A stretch of DNA of 41,082 nucleotides from Paulinella micropora (lineage: Eukaryota > Cercozoa > Imbricatea > Euglyphida): positions 330,960-372,041 of the forward strand of contig BJOX01000301.1 in NCBI GenBank assembly GCA_009731375.1, in the 5' to 3' direction. Numbering within the stretch: the stretch's first letter is position 1; every line of letters begins with the position of its first letter. Under the pieces are notes generated by a model, which had not been told where the DNA came from, did not search any database, and worked only from the letters and a program-made list of their open reading frames with translations. The position numbers and the translations under genes were made by a program. Below, in pieces: positions 24,621-33,709 of this stretch.

Positions 24621-25372
24621 ACAAGGCTGATTTCTTTTCTGGCTTGTTTTTGGAACAGCAGAAAGAAAAATTGGACAGACCTATCTCTTCTGAGTAGGTG
24701 TTCCAAAAAACAAATACTCCAGCACATCCCCACACAGCTCTTTTTGCAAAACTAGACGTCTAGGCGTTTGTGAGTAGGTGTCTCAGTACCCTCTCCACAG
24801 CCTGTATCTGTGTCCTCACAAGGAGGCCAGACACCAGACCTCGTAGCTGTTCTTTTGTTCTCTCTTGAGACAGAGACAGAGTAGGTCAACAGACGTACAA
24901 ACAAACACTCACAGATACAAACAAACTTGAAGGACACGAGCGTAGTACTCTACCTTTCAAGTCTGTGCACTTTGTTGCCTCTCAAACCACACACATCAGA
25001 GTATTTTTGCAAATCTCTGACTGTCTTTCGACAATAGGTCTGAACAAGTGTCAGACGACAAGTCGACTTCTCAAGGAGTGCTTCTCTAGCCTCTTTGACA
25101 TTATCTGTACATAGGTCCTCGTACCTCATAACAGATACAACAACAAAAAGAGAAAAAGAAAAGAGGAGTGGAGAAGGAGATCAAATTTTCAGAGAAAGTC
25201 GTACAGATTACTTCTTTCTCACAAAAAAAAAAAAAAAAACATAAGACATAGAGGTGAGACGCTCTCTCTCTATACTGTCTTTTCGTTTTTTCTCTCTATT
25301 CGTTCCTCATAGACGAACAGAGCAATTACGGGGTAGAAACAACTCTGTCTCATCCGTATTCCTTCAGCGTCC
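24621..25372 (+). promoter_or_regulatory. Element B long 5' leader
   Basis: About 750 nt of untranslated RNA before gag, long for a Ty3/Gypsy element. GAGTAGGTGT occurs twice (about 24691 and 24772). An A17 run lies at 25223-25239, about 130 nt before the gag ATG. No convincing coding frame. It could contain packaging, dimerisation or internal ribosome entry elements; that is inference from position only. Confidence 0.6.
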
Positions 25373-27886
25373 ATGTCTACTAGGTCTGAAGACTGGCAGG
25401 AAGGAGGGGGGGAGAGTGAGCGAACCCCAGGAAACGAAGAGGAGTTCGTTGACCCTCATGCAGAAGGAGGAGATCTGGCACCTTCCTTTGACACAGGAGG
25501 AGCAGAGAATCAATTTTTTACTGCGCCTTCCTTTAACACAGGAGGAGCAGAGGAAGTCGAGGAGGAGGAGAAGGGAGGAGAGGAAGCGAGGTTTGTGGCC
25601 GAATATGGCAAACTAAGTAAGAAGGAGTTTGAGGAGAAGAAAGGGAAGGATGAGGCCTATAAATGGCTATACATTCCCCAAGAAATGCGATGGGGACAAC
25701 CCTTGAAGAAGGAGGACATCTGTTACCCTCTCCCAAGGCAAGCTCTGCCTCTGGCAGAATTCCTCAGAGACGACGGTGCACAGTTACAGGTGCAACATGT
25801 CTCATTTGGGGACAATATGTCTTTACTGGAGCTACTCGACCTCTCATGGACAGTGTTTGAGTGTGCTATACTCTTTGAGTACCAGACTGGAAAGACTGTG
25901 CTGCCATGGAACACAAGAGCACTGGCTAGGTTGCTCGATCCTGGTCAGGACATTGATTCAATAAAGAGAGTGGAAAAGGAGTTTAAGTTCAGGAATCCAA
26001 AAGGACAGATCAATGTCATGGATGTGTCTCTGAAACTTATGGAGGCCAAGTTAGTGGACCTGGGTAAACTCCAACACACCCAGTTTGGCAGGGACCTTCA
26101 CCCGGCCCTGAGGGAAATAGAAGGCGAAGCTGGAGGGGTGACGAGGATGAAGAAGCTGCATGCGGCCTTGGTGAAGGATGACGCATGGAAGAGGTGGGTC
26201 TTCACGAAGGATCATACGATCTTGGAGGGGACGGCCGCACCACCCCCCACCAATAAAGCGGGAGAGAAGGAGTTGGCGGAGAAGGCCTTGTTCCTTCGGA
26301 AGGCAGCTGAGATCCTGTCTTTTTTTCATCATGCCCAAGAGCTGTATATCAAAGAGCTAGCGGCTGAGAAAGAAAAGAAGGAGATGGAGGCAAAGATTGC
26401 ATTAGCCAAGGCGGCGGGAACAAAGGGACCGAAATATTCCTCTGGATCTTATATGGCTCCCTCGGGCCGCTCCGCCCCGTCAGCCCACACAGCCCCTTCG
26501 GCCCCTGCGACTAGCTCAGCGCCTACCACTGTCATTGTCAACAGTAATGACAAAAAGGACAGACAGGCTATCATACAGGCCTTCCAAAAATATACAAAGT
26601 CCGATGCCACTGCTCTGACGCTGTATGCAGAGACAGCGAGTCAGAAGGACACGGATGCGAACCTTCGAGACAAGCTCAGAAGAATTGATGCTTGTATGAA
26701 GCAGCATCCAACGGACGAAACACAGGAGTATGAGGCGTTGTACACCTTGTTGGACCCATCAATCATCACACAAGGGTTTGATGTTGGGGAGTACAAGGCG
26801 ATGAGAGCGGTAGAGGTGGCGGCTAGGAGAGCAGCCTCAGACCTGCAATGCACGGTGCCAGTTGCCGTCCTCTTGCAATACTTTAAAACTCATGGGTATC
26901 AGCACCTGTGCACTGGTACTTTGATTGGGTTTGAGATTTTTCAAGAGGTGAACGAAGGGCTGGGCATTGGCACGAGGTTGGCAGCGATCCTCACTGAGGT
27001 CAGCGCCAAGTACGGGCTCTTTTATAGCCGGAAGTCTATCATTTTGTACTTCCTGAGTGCTTTGTGTACACGACACCCGAGCAAGCTCGCAAGGATCATA
27101 CAGTCCTGTCCGACCTTCACGGCGGTGAAGACGGCGGATTTTTTAGAAACGAATATATACGAGAGGACTGTAGCGGCTACTCCGCCGGGCGACCTGTTCA
27201 AGGAGGTGCTCGACGCGTGTTCCGAATTGGACACGGCCACCGAGTCATTCTCCAGTGCCGCGACACAGGGGGTTGGAGGTGCTCAAGCAGCACATGCAAC
27301 TCGAACGGCAGGTCTCAAGAGGGGGAGAGATGATGAGCCGACGCCGTGCTACCGCTATTTTTCATACATGGCGTGTAAGCATGAGGCACAGAAAGGAGTA
27401 GGCAATTGCCTCTTCAGCCACGACTCTCTTGATGATAGGCAGCGAAATCTTTTCCTTAGAGAGCTCGAAGGCATGAAAAAGACCATGTACGCCATGTACA
27501 AGAAGGAGTTGGAGGAGGGGAGGTGGAATGCGAATATGGTCTCGGATGCGGAGTTCCGGGAGGCCATCATTTACTTCCTTGACAGAATGAAGAGAAGGGA
27601 GAAGAGAGAGACATCGGGCCGATCAAAGGCGCCGACTAGAGGAGGAGGAGAGACGAGAGGATCGTCACGAGGGTCCCGAGGGACACCAAGAGGGGCGGCA
27701 CCACGAGGACGAGGCTTTCGTGGAAGGGGAGGACGGACCCCAGCGCGCCCTCCCAGAGGACACGGATACTGGAATTATAGCACCAGTTCCAGCTCCAACT
27801 ACCCCCAGCAAGCTTATACCGCTACGGAGGGGGGACGTCAAGACGAAGACACCGGCTCAGGTGAGCGTGTTGTCGTCGTAGACTGA
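25373..27886 (+). CDS. gag: Element B Gag, C3H1/RGG type
   Basis: 837-residue structural polyprotein expected to form the cytoplasmic virus-like particle and bind element RNA. The first ATG of the long frame (25373) is used. Order: acidic Glu/Gly-rich N-terminus (1-85); helical capsid-like region (about 90-330) and a second helical part (about 460-620), separated by an Ala/Pro/Ser-rich linker (about 360-385); C3H1 finger C659-x8-C668-x10-C679-x3-H683; a helical Lys/Glu/Met-rich segment (690-740); an Arg-Gly-rich tail (about 745-795); and a Ser/Tyr/Gln-rich end. Ordinary Ty3/Gypsy Gags are shorter and carry CCHC knuckles, which are absent here. It is only distantly similar to element A's Gag, though finger and RGG tail are in the same order. 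It ends TGA followed by CGG, in frame with pol. Confidence 0.9.
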   Translation: MSTRSEDWQEGGGESERTPGNEEEFVDPHAEGGDLAPSFDTGGAENQFFTAPSFNTGGAEEVEEEEKGGEEARFVAEYGKLSKKEFEEKKGKDEAYKWLYIPQEMRWGQPLKKEDICYPLPRQALPLAEFLRDDGAQLQVQHVSFGDNMSLLELLDLSWTVFECAILFEYQTGKTVLPWNTRALARLLDPGQDIDSIKRVEKEFKFRNPKGQINVMDVSLKLMEAKLVDLGKLQHTQFGRDLHPALREIEGEAGGVTRMKKLHAALVKDDAWKRWVFTKDHTILEGTAAPPPTNKAGEKELAEKALFLRKAAEILSFFHHAQELYIKELAAEKEKKEMEAKIALAKAAGTKGPKYSSGSYMAPSGRSAPSAHTAPSAPATSSAPTTVIVNSNDKKDRQAIIQAFQKYTKSDATALTLYAETASQKDTDANLRDKLRRIDACMKQHPTDETQEYEALYTLLDPSIITQGFDVGEYKAMRAVEVAARRAASDLQCTVPVAVLLQYFKTHGYQHLCTGTLIGFEIFQEVNEGLGIGTRLAAILTEVSAKYGLFYSRKSIILYFLSALCTRHPSKLARIIQSCPTFTAVKTADFLETNIYERTVAATPPGDLFKEVLDACSELDTATESFSSAATQGVGGAQAAHATRTAGLKRGRDDEPTPCYRYFSYMACKHEAQKGVGNCLFSHDSLDDRQRNLFLRELEGMKKTMYAMYKKELEEGRWNANMVSDAEFREAIIYFLDRMKRREKRETSGRSKAPTRGGGETRGSSRGSRGTPRGAAPRGRGFRGRGGRTPARPPRGHGYWNYSTSSSSNYPQQAYTATEGGRQDEDTGSGERVVVVD

Positions 27887-27961
27887 CGGGAGGAGAAGAG
27901 AGAGGAAAAGAAGAGAGAGAAGGAGATAAAAACTGTTCTTTTTAATCCGACAGTCACAGTT
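27884..27961 (+). promoter_or_regulatory. Candidate stop-codon readthrough site between gag and pol
   Basis: The gag TGA (27884-27886) is followed by CGG and then 25 sense codons, without another stop, up to the pol ATG at 27962 in the same frame. UGA-CGG is an established leaky context in several plant RNA viruses (tobravirus and furovirus type). A weak stem can pair AAAAGAA (about 27905) with TTCTTTT (about 27936). Readthrough would give a Gag-Pol fusion of about 2778 residues. Reinitiation at 27962 is the alternative. Confidence 0.6.
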
Positions 27962-30900
27962 ATGCCTACTGTTGATGAACAGGATACGAACGGTTCCGTT
28001 CCTCCCAGACGTGAAGGTGAAGGCACACAGCCTCACAAGCCTCAAGGTAAGCACTTGCTAGTTCATCCTTCGAGAGCTAATATGATAAATGATGCGAATA
28101 GGAAGGCGAAGAAGGCGATGGAGGAGAGGAAGCCGAAACCAAAGGCTAGGTCTTCTCCTACGAAGAAGCAGCGGACCGTACCCCCGCCAAAGGACTCAAT
28201 AGTCTCTGCTATAGACACGAGTACACTCGGTGTACCAGACTCTGTCCAAAAGACACTCGAGATACCGGAAGCCCCGGAGACTCAAGAAGTTAAGTTGGCG
28301 GAAAAGGGGGGAGAACGAGAAGAGGACAAGGAACTTGAGCTTAGACTCAAAACCCTAGAACGAAAAATTCATGTGCTAGCGGCTAGTTTACATAGACCAG
28401 ACGCGCTATGCTACACTGACCTCTTTTGTGAAACTTTACAAACCACATTAAAAGTTGGTAATGATACGATGGCGAATATTAATATTGTCGGCCAGAAGTT
28501 TTTGAATAGTCACCGGACATGGGTGGACAAAAACATTAGAAAAACAAAGGGGACCCTAAAAGGGGTAGGCAGCCGTACGGAAATTACGGGCATCGTCACA
28601 TTAATTTTCAAATTGAAATCCGGTCGAGTATATCGTGCGGACCTCTATGTTGTCCCCGATTACCACGGTTCAATCCTGCTGTCGTATGACCAATTGGCTA
28701 CGATGGGGGCTGTGATCGATTGCGCCGCACGGCGGGTGATTTATGGAGTGAAGAATGGAGAGGAGGAGGATATTAATCCGATGACTGCTACTGACTCATA
28801 CGAGGCTTTTGAGCTGAGTCTAGCAACGGAGAGGAAAAAGTTGGCCTTCGTACATGAGGCAACTGAAGCCTATGTACACCCCTATGTCACAGTGCCGGAG
28901 GAACTGACCTGGACCGACAATTGGGAGACGGAGATGCAGGCGTATACGGTTACGATTCCCGCATGGGACAGAAAGTCTATTGATGACTTAGTCGTAGCGC
29001 GTAATGAGGAGATAATATGTGTTGCGAAACAGTGCCCGTCGTTGGCCAGATTCGCAGAAGGTGGCGGGGCAGATGTCCATATTACTAATGGCTACTGTTA
29101 CCATGCGAAGGTGTCAGATGAGAAGAGAGAGGCGTTTGTGCCAAGGAGGAAGGGGCGTATCCCCGATACTCCAGCGGATGACATTAAAACTTTTATCACG
29201 AACTTTTGGGGCGATGTGCCTACCTGGCCGCGCTCATTAACTGAAGTGAAAAAGTGTCTACGGACTCTATTTGAGAGTAACAAGCCGTATACTGTCATTC
29301 TGCCATACAATGAGAAGGCGATCTGGGCACAGGAGATAAGGGACCGGCTTATTGATCATCCTATACCTGTTCCTTCTCGCAAGCAACAGTTAGTGGTGGC
29401 TTGTCGACTCGGGTCTCGGGAGCAGAGCAGTGCATACAAGCAAAAGCTCAGAGCCCAGGACAAGTTGAAATTGATACCTCAAGCTTTCACATGCTTTGAT
29501 GGTTTCTACACCCGTAAGGCTCCGATACAATACGCGAACCTTATTGATATGCTTGTCGGGCTGGGTCATGATGATGAGCCGGACACAGTCACGTATGAAA
29601 GAACGGGACTAGACGATTTGTCCGAGGAAGATTTGAGTTTGGAGGAGGACTTAGCGCCCCTCAAGGAGCATAAGAAGATGTCGGAGGAAGATTTCCAAGC
29701 GGCGGCGCGGAAAATTTTAGAAGAAGGAGTGGGTTCGGAGAGAGAGAAGGCGTTTCTCAAAGCTAAGATGGAGGCGTACAGAGAAATTTTCGACCCTCCT
29801 CGGGCAGGTGGTGTAAAGTCGGATGACTTCACTGCTGTCATTTACAAGATACCGGGTGCGGAGCCATCTCCGGCACCACGGAGGGCAAATTTGAGCATAC
29901 ATGAGGCAAAAATAGCGGAGGAGAATGTGAGACAGTTGCTCGATGAGGACTTTATTGAGAGATCTACATCTCCAATTGTCTCTCAACCGAAAATCGTCCC
30001 TAAGCCAGGAGGAGAATGGCGCTTGACGATCAATTATGCCCGTGTGAATAAGGTGCTAGAGGAAGAGAGAAATCCTCTGCCGACCTTAGAAGAAGGCAGA
30101 AGGGTGCTGCGGAATGCTAAATTCTATTCGGTCATTGACCTTAAGAACGGCTTCTGGCAGATACCACTGGACGAGAAATCCAGATGGCTGACTGCATTCG
30201 TTGTGGGTATGGAAATATACCAGTGGAAGGTGCTTCCAATGGGACTCAAACAGGCCCCGGGGCTCTTTCAGAAGGCGATGCAGAAGATGTTGAGCGGTCA
30301 ATATGACGACCAGTCGGAGGATGGTTTTATGAGAAGGAGAGGACAGAAGGCGGGAGAATATGCATTTTGTTACATCGATGACATCATCGTATACTCTAAC
30401 ACAATGGAAGAGCATATCGATCACTTGTCAGATGTCTTCAGGCGCATCGGAGCTTTTGGCCTGAAATGCAACCTAAAGAAATGTCAGCTTGCCAGGACAA
30501 GTGTGACGTATTTGGGTTACGAGATTTCTCATAATAGGGTCTCGATATCGCGCGAAAAGAGGGAGGAGATCATGAGTAGACAGTTGCCAAAGAATCGCAC
30601 GGAGTTACACTCTTTTCTTGCGATGGCACAGTACTACAGCCAGTTCATACCCGATTGGGGTGCAACTCGGGCTAAGCTGGAGAAGATGATTGATTTTGGA
30701 GACTTTGAGAAGTGGGATGAGGAGGCTTTGCAGGCGTTTAATACGCTCAAAGATATCATTTATAAAGATCCCAAGGACGGCGGATTAGTACTTATGATGC
30801 CCGACTTTACGAAACCGTTCGTAGTCGACACGGATGCATCTAAGTTTGCGATTGGCGCGGTGCTGCAACAGGAAGATGAGGAGAAAAAGTTGCGCCCGAT

Positions 30901-33709
30901 CATGTTTATTAGTAGAAAGCTGTGTGCGGCGGAGCGAAATTACTGCACGCGACAGAGGGAGGCGTTGGCAGTAGTATGGGCTCTCAAGAGGCTCAGAGAA
31001 TACTTGTGGGGAGGACCTCTATTCACGGTTAGGACCGATCATCACAACCTTCTTTGGTTGATGAATCATGAACAAACCGGCCGTTTGGCGCGGTGGCAAG
31101 CTTTCTTGTCATGTTTCAATTTCACGATGGTCTACTTACCGGGAAAGCGAAACGTAGTCGCTGATAGCCTTTCCAGGCTAGAGTTTCAGTCGGAGGTGTC
31201 GGCTCTCGTATCATCAGTGGAGATGATGGACCTGTCCACGGACAAGGTATACGAGGTGAGCCACATAGAGGCGATGCAGATGGCAAGAGGCGTTCGTTAT
31301 GACCGCACGGGTCTACGATATAGTCCTCAAGGCCCGGAGCATGGCATATGCTGTGAGGCGCATGTTCTCGAAGACGCTGAGTGGTCTTATGAGGCATACG
31401 AGAACGCGAAGGCGAATATAAAAGAAGAGGAGGAGACGACTGAGGTCTGTACTGAACCTCCACAGGAAAATCGAAGCGAGCTTGATGAAGACCCGGAAAG
31501 GGTAGGAGTAAGGTTGGAGGACGGTACTATTCATATCGCCTCGCCTACCGCGTGGAGGCAGCAACAGGCGACGGATCCGGAGTTCAAGGAGCTCATAACG
31601 TTATACAAGAACCCTAATGAGCTTAAAAAGACTCCACAGATCAAAGATCAGATGAAGGAGATGGCGTGGAGAGATGGGCTATTGTGGTACAAGGGCCAGC
31701 ATGGCAAATTTGCATCACAGCCTGACAAATGGACTCTCTGGGTACCAGAGAAGTTGAGGCGCTTTATATATGTCGCAGCCCATAACTGCCCCTTACTGGC
31801 ACATCCGGGTCGACAAAGAACTCATTGGTTCATAGCGAGGCGATTTTGGTGGAAAGGGATGAAGGAGGAGATAGACAGGGAAGTGGACGCATGCATCCCA
31901 TGCAAAACCACAAAGACACCGCTGAAGGCGAACTTTGGCCTGATCGGTACATTCCCGTTACACGCCGGGATGTTTGAATTTTTACACATCGATCATGTGG
32001 GACCTTTCCCCGAATCGGCAGAAGGGTACAGATACCTTCTTACCGCAATAGATCGAGCCACCAATTATGTCTGGGTTGTTCCTGTTAAGGACGCTACAGG
32101 CAAGACAACTGCGGAGGCTCTGATCGATAGGATCGTCTCGCAGATCGGAGTGCCTAGAAAGATATGTTCTGATCGAGGTTCTGACTTTAATAATGAAGTC
32201 ATCGACAGACTATCTAAGTACTACGGGATGAAATGGCAATATGTTACTGCCTATAACCCGAGAGCGAATGGCAAGATCGAGCGGGTACATAGACCTCTCA
32301 AAGCCTCGCTTAAGATGTACTGTATGAAGAAGGAGAATCAGAGAGCCTGGGTGGAGGCAGCACCTTCATTTGCCTTTGCAATGAACTGTCTACCCTCATC
32401 GGCATTAGGAGGAGCCAGGAGCTCAGTCTCGCCATATCAATTGGTTTACGGCCGAGAGCCTAATATCCCAACCTCACTTCTGCATCCAAAAGACACTTGG
32501 GCAGATGAGGATGAGTTGTTCGGGATGAGACTAAGAGCGAAGATGGAGGCGGAACAAATAGTTGCGGCGCACAGGGAGGCGGAGCGCAGAAAGACTGACG
32601 CACAAGGAGTGCGACAAGCGCACTTAGATCAAGTCCGTTTCCAGGTTGGGGATATTGTACTCTTGTACCATCCTCAAGTCCCTAAGGGGGTTAGCTCTAA
32701 GCTGTTTACCCACTGGAAAGGACCATACCAGATCATGGAACAGATGGGACCTCTGAATTATAAGATCAGGGGTAGAGGGAAGGTGCAGATTGTGAATGTT
32801 CGAAGGCTGATCAAATATGACCCCTTCTTACTTGAGGATGAATCCGTTGAGGAGGCGTTGAAACGGATGAAGGAGGACTTCAAAGAGGTACCGCCTATAC
32901 AGAAGGAGGATACCTTAGAGGAGGAGAATGCCTATCGGGCACCTGTCACGGAGAAGGAGGAGACCGAGAAGGAGAGTAAGGAAGACTCAAACCGCAAAAG
33001 CGCGGCGGGGACTCAGTCTAAAGCCCCCATAGTCCGCGGCGGTACGAAGGAGAAGTTCACGGAGGCGCAGAGGAGGAGAGCGCAAAACGATCTCATCTTC
33101 GACCAACCGAGGAAGGTGGCAAGGTCGACGCGAGCGACGGATGTCCATGGAGGAGGAGGGGAGAAGGACACTAACCCGAACGCGGGTAATGTGGACATTC
33201 GACATGTGCGATGGAAGGAAGGAGAGGCGATTGCGGCCATCAAGTGGGTCCGAGACGCTTTTTATCTGTTGAGACCGGCAGAATCTCATGTTGCCGATGA
33301 CACTCTCTCAGATCTTTATCTCATGCGAGCTGTGGCGGTCCCGCAGACTACACGGGCAGCACGGACATCGAAGAGATCCTTAGCAGCAAAAACGATACAA
33401 CCGGTACTCCATTTTTGGAGAAGCATGGACCCTGTTGAGGATCCAAAAGCTAGACAATATTTACCGGTGTACAAAGACGCGAAAAATCTCGAGACATGGG
33501 ATGATACTATTACCCTTCGAGACAAAGACCACACTGCGTGGACTATTCAGTCACTGCCTAGAGGAGTGCTTGACATTCCTTTTGACTTATCTTTGGGCGC
33601 CATCCCTAACAAAATATGGGACATTCTGGAGGAGTCGAAGTTTGACTTGACTTTTGTTGGCGGCCCGCCACCTGGCAAAGGGGTTCGCGCAAGGCGACGA
33701 AGGCAGTAA
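27962..33709 (+). CDS. pol: Element B Pol polyprotein
   Basis: 1915 residues, longer than usual for Ty3/Gypsy Pol. Domains: Lys/Pro-rich N-terminus (1-130); retropepsin-like region (about 140-265) with D168-T169-M170 where D-T/S-G is expected, and a typical later I-L-L-S-Y-D-Q-L; extra conserved block (about 300-535); RT with Y804-I-D-D807; RNase H beginning at D956-T-D; integrase zinc finger H1274, H1281, C1311, C1314; integrase core D1344, D1404, E1440 (the last two with the canonical x35 spacing); GPY/F module W1585-K-G-P-Y; an acidic/basic linker (about 1615-1740); and a conserved C-terminal domain (about 1742-1900) ending R-A-R-R-R-R-Q. No chromodomain is seen. RT, RNase H and integrase residues are all present, so these activities are likely; the protease is doubtful. 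Confidence 0.95.
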   Translation: MPTVDEQDTNGSVPPRREGEGTQPHKPQGKHLLVHPSRANMINDANRKAKKAMEERKPKPKARSSPTKKQRTVPPPKDSIVSAIDTSTLGVPDSVQKTLEIPEAPETQEVKLAEKGGEREEDKELELRLKTLERKIHVLAASLHRPDALCYTDLFCETLQTTLKVGNDTMANINIVGQKFLNSHRTWVDKNIRKTKGTLKGVGSRTEITGIVTLIFKLKSGRVYRADLYVVPDYHGSILLSYDQLATMGAVIDCAARRVIYGVKNGEEEDINPMTATDSYEAFELSLATERKKLAFVHEATEAYVHPYVTVPEELTWTDNWETEMQAYTVTIPAWDRKSIDDLVVARNEEIICVAKQCPSLARFAEGGGADVHITNGYCYHAKVSDEKREAFVPRRKGRIPDTPADDIKTFITNFWGDVPTWPRSLTEVKKCLRTLFESNKPYTVILPYNEKAIWAQEIRDRLIDHPIPVPSRKQQLVVACRLGSREQSSAYKQKLRAQDKLKLIPQAFTCFDGFYTRKAPIQYANLIDMLVGLGHDDEPDTVTYERTGLDDLSEEDLSLEEDLAPLKEHKKMSEEDFQAAARKILEEGVGSEREKAFLKAKMEAYREIFDPPRAGGVKSDDFTAVIYKIPGAEPSPAPRRANLSIHEAKIAEENVRQLLDEDFIERSTSPIVSQPKIVPKPGGEWRLTINYARVNKVLEEERNPLPTLEEGRRVLRNAKFYSVIDLKNGFWQIPLDEKSRWLTAFVVGMEIYQWKVLPMGLKQAPGLFQKAMQKMLSGQYDDQSEDGFMRRRGQKAGEYAFCYIDDIIVYSNTMEEHIDHLSDVFRRIGAFGLKCNLKKCQLARTSVTYLGYEISHNRVSISREKREEIMSRQLPKNRTELHSFLAMAQYYSQFIPDWGATRAKLEKMIDFGDFEKWDEEALQAFNTLKDIIYKDPKDGGLVLMMPDFTKPFVVDTDASKFAIGAVLQQEDEEKKLRPIMFISRKLCAAERNYCTRQREALAVVWALKRLREYLWGGPLFTVRTDHHNLLWLMNHEQTGRLARWQAFLSCFNFTMVYLPGKRNVVADSLSRLEFQSEVSALVSSVEMMDLSTDKVYEVSHIEAMQMARGVRYDRTGLRYSPQGPEHGICCEAHVLEDAEWSYEAYENAKANIKEEEETTEVCTEPPQENRSELDEDPERVGVRLEDGTIHIASPTAWRQQQATDPEFKELITLYKNPNELKKTPQIKDQMKEMAWRDGLLWYKGQHGKFASQPDKWTLWVPEKLRRFIYVAAHNCPLLAHPGRQRTHWFIARRFWWKGMKEEIDREVDACIPCKTTKTPLKANFGLIGTFPLHAGMFEFLHIDHVGPFPESAEGYRYLLTAIDRATNYVWVVPVKDATGKTTAEALIDRIVSQIGVPRKICSDRGSDFNNEVIDRLSKYYGMKWQYVTAYNPRANGKIERVHRPLKASLKMYCMKKENQRAWVEAAPSFAFAMNCLPSSALGGARSSVSPYQLVYGREPNIPTSLLHPKDTWADEDELFGMRLRAKMEAEQIVAAHREAERRKTDAQGVRQAHLDQVRFQVGDIVLLYHPQVPKGVSSKLFTHWKGPYQIMEQMGPLNYKIRGRGKVQIVNVRRLIKYDPFLLEDESVEEALKRMKEDFKEVPPIQKEDTLEEENAYRAPVTEKEETEKESKEDSNRKSAAGTQSKAPIVRGGTKEKFTEAQRRRAQNDLIFDQPRKVARSTRATDVHGGGGEKDTNPNAGNVDIRHVRWKEGEAIAAIKWVRDAFYLLRPAESHVADDTLSDLYLMRAVAVPQTTRAARTSKRSLAAKTIQPVLHFWRSMDPVEDPKARQYLPVYKDAKNLETWDDTITLRDKDHTAWTIQSLPRGVLDIPFDLSLGAIPNKIWDILEESKFDLTFVGGPPPGKGVRARRRRQ

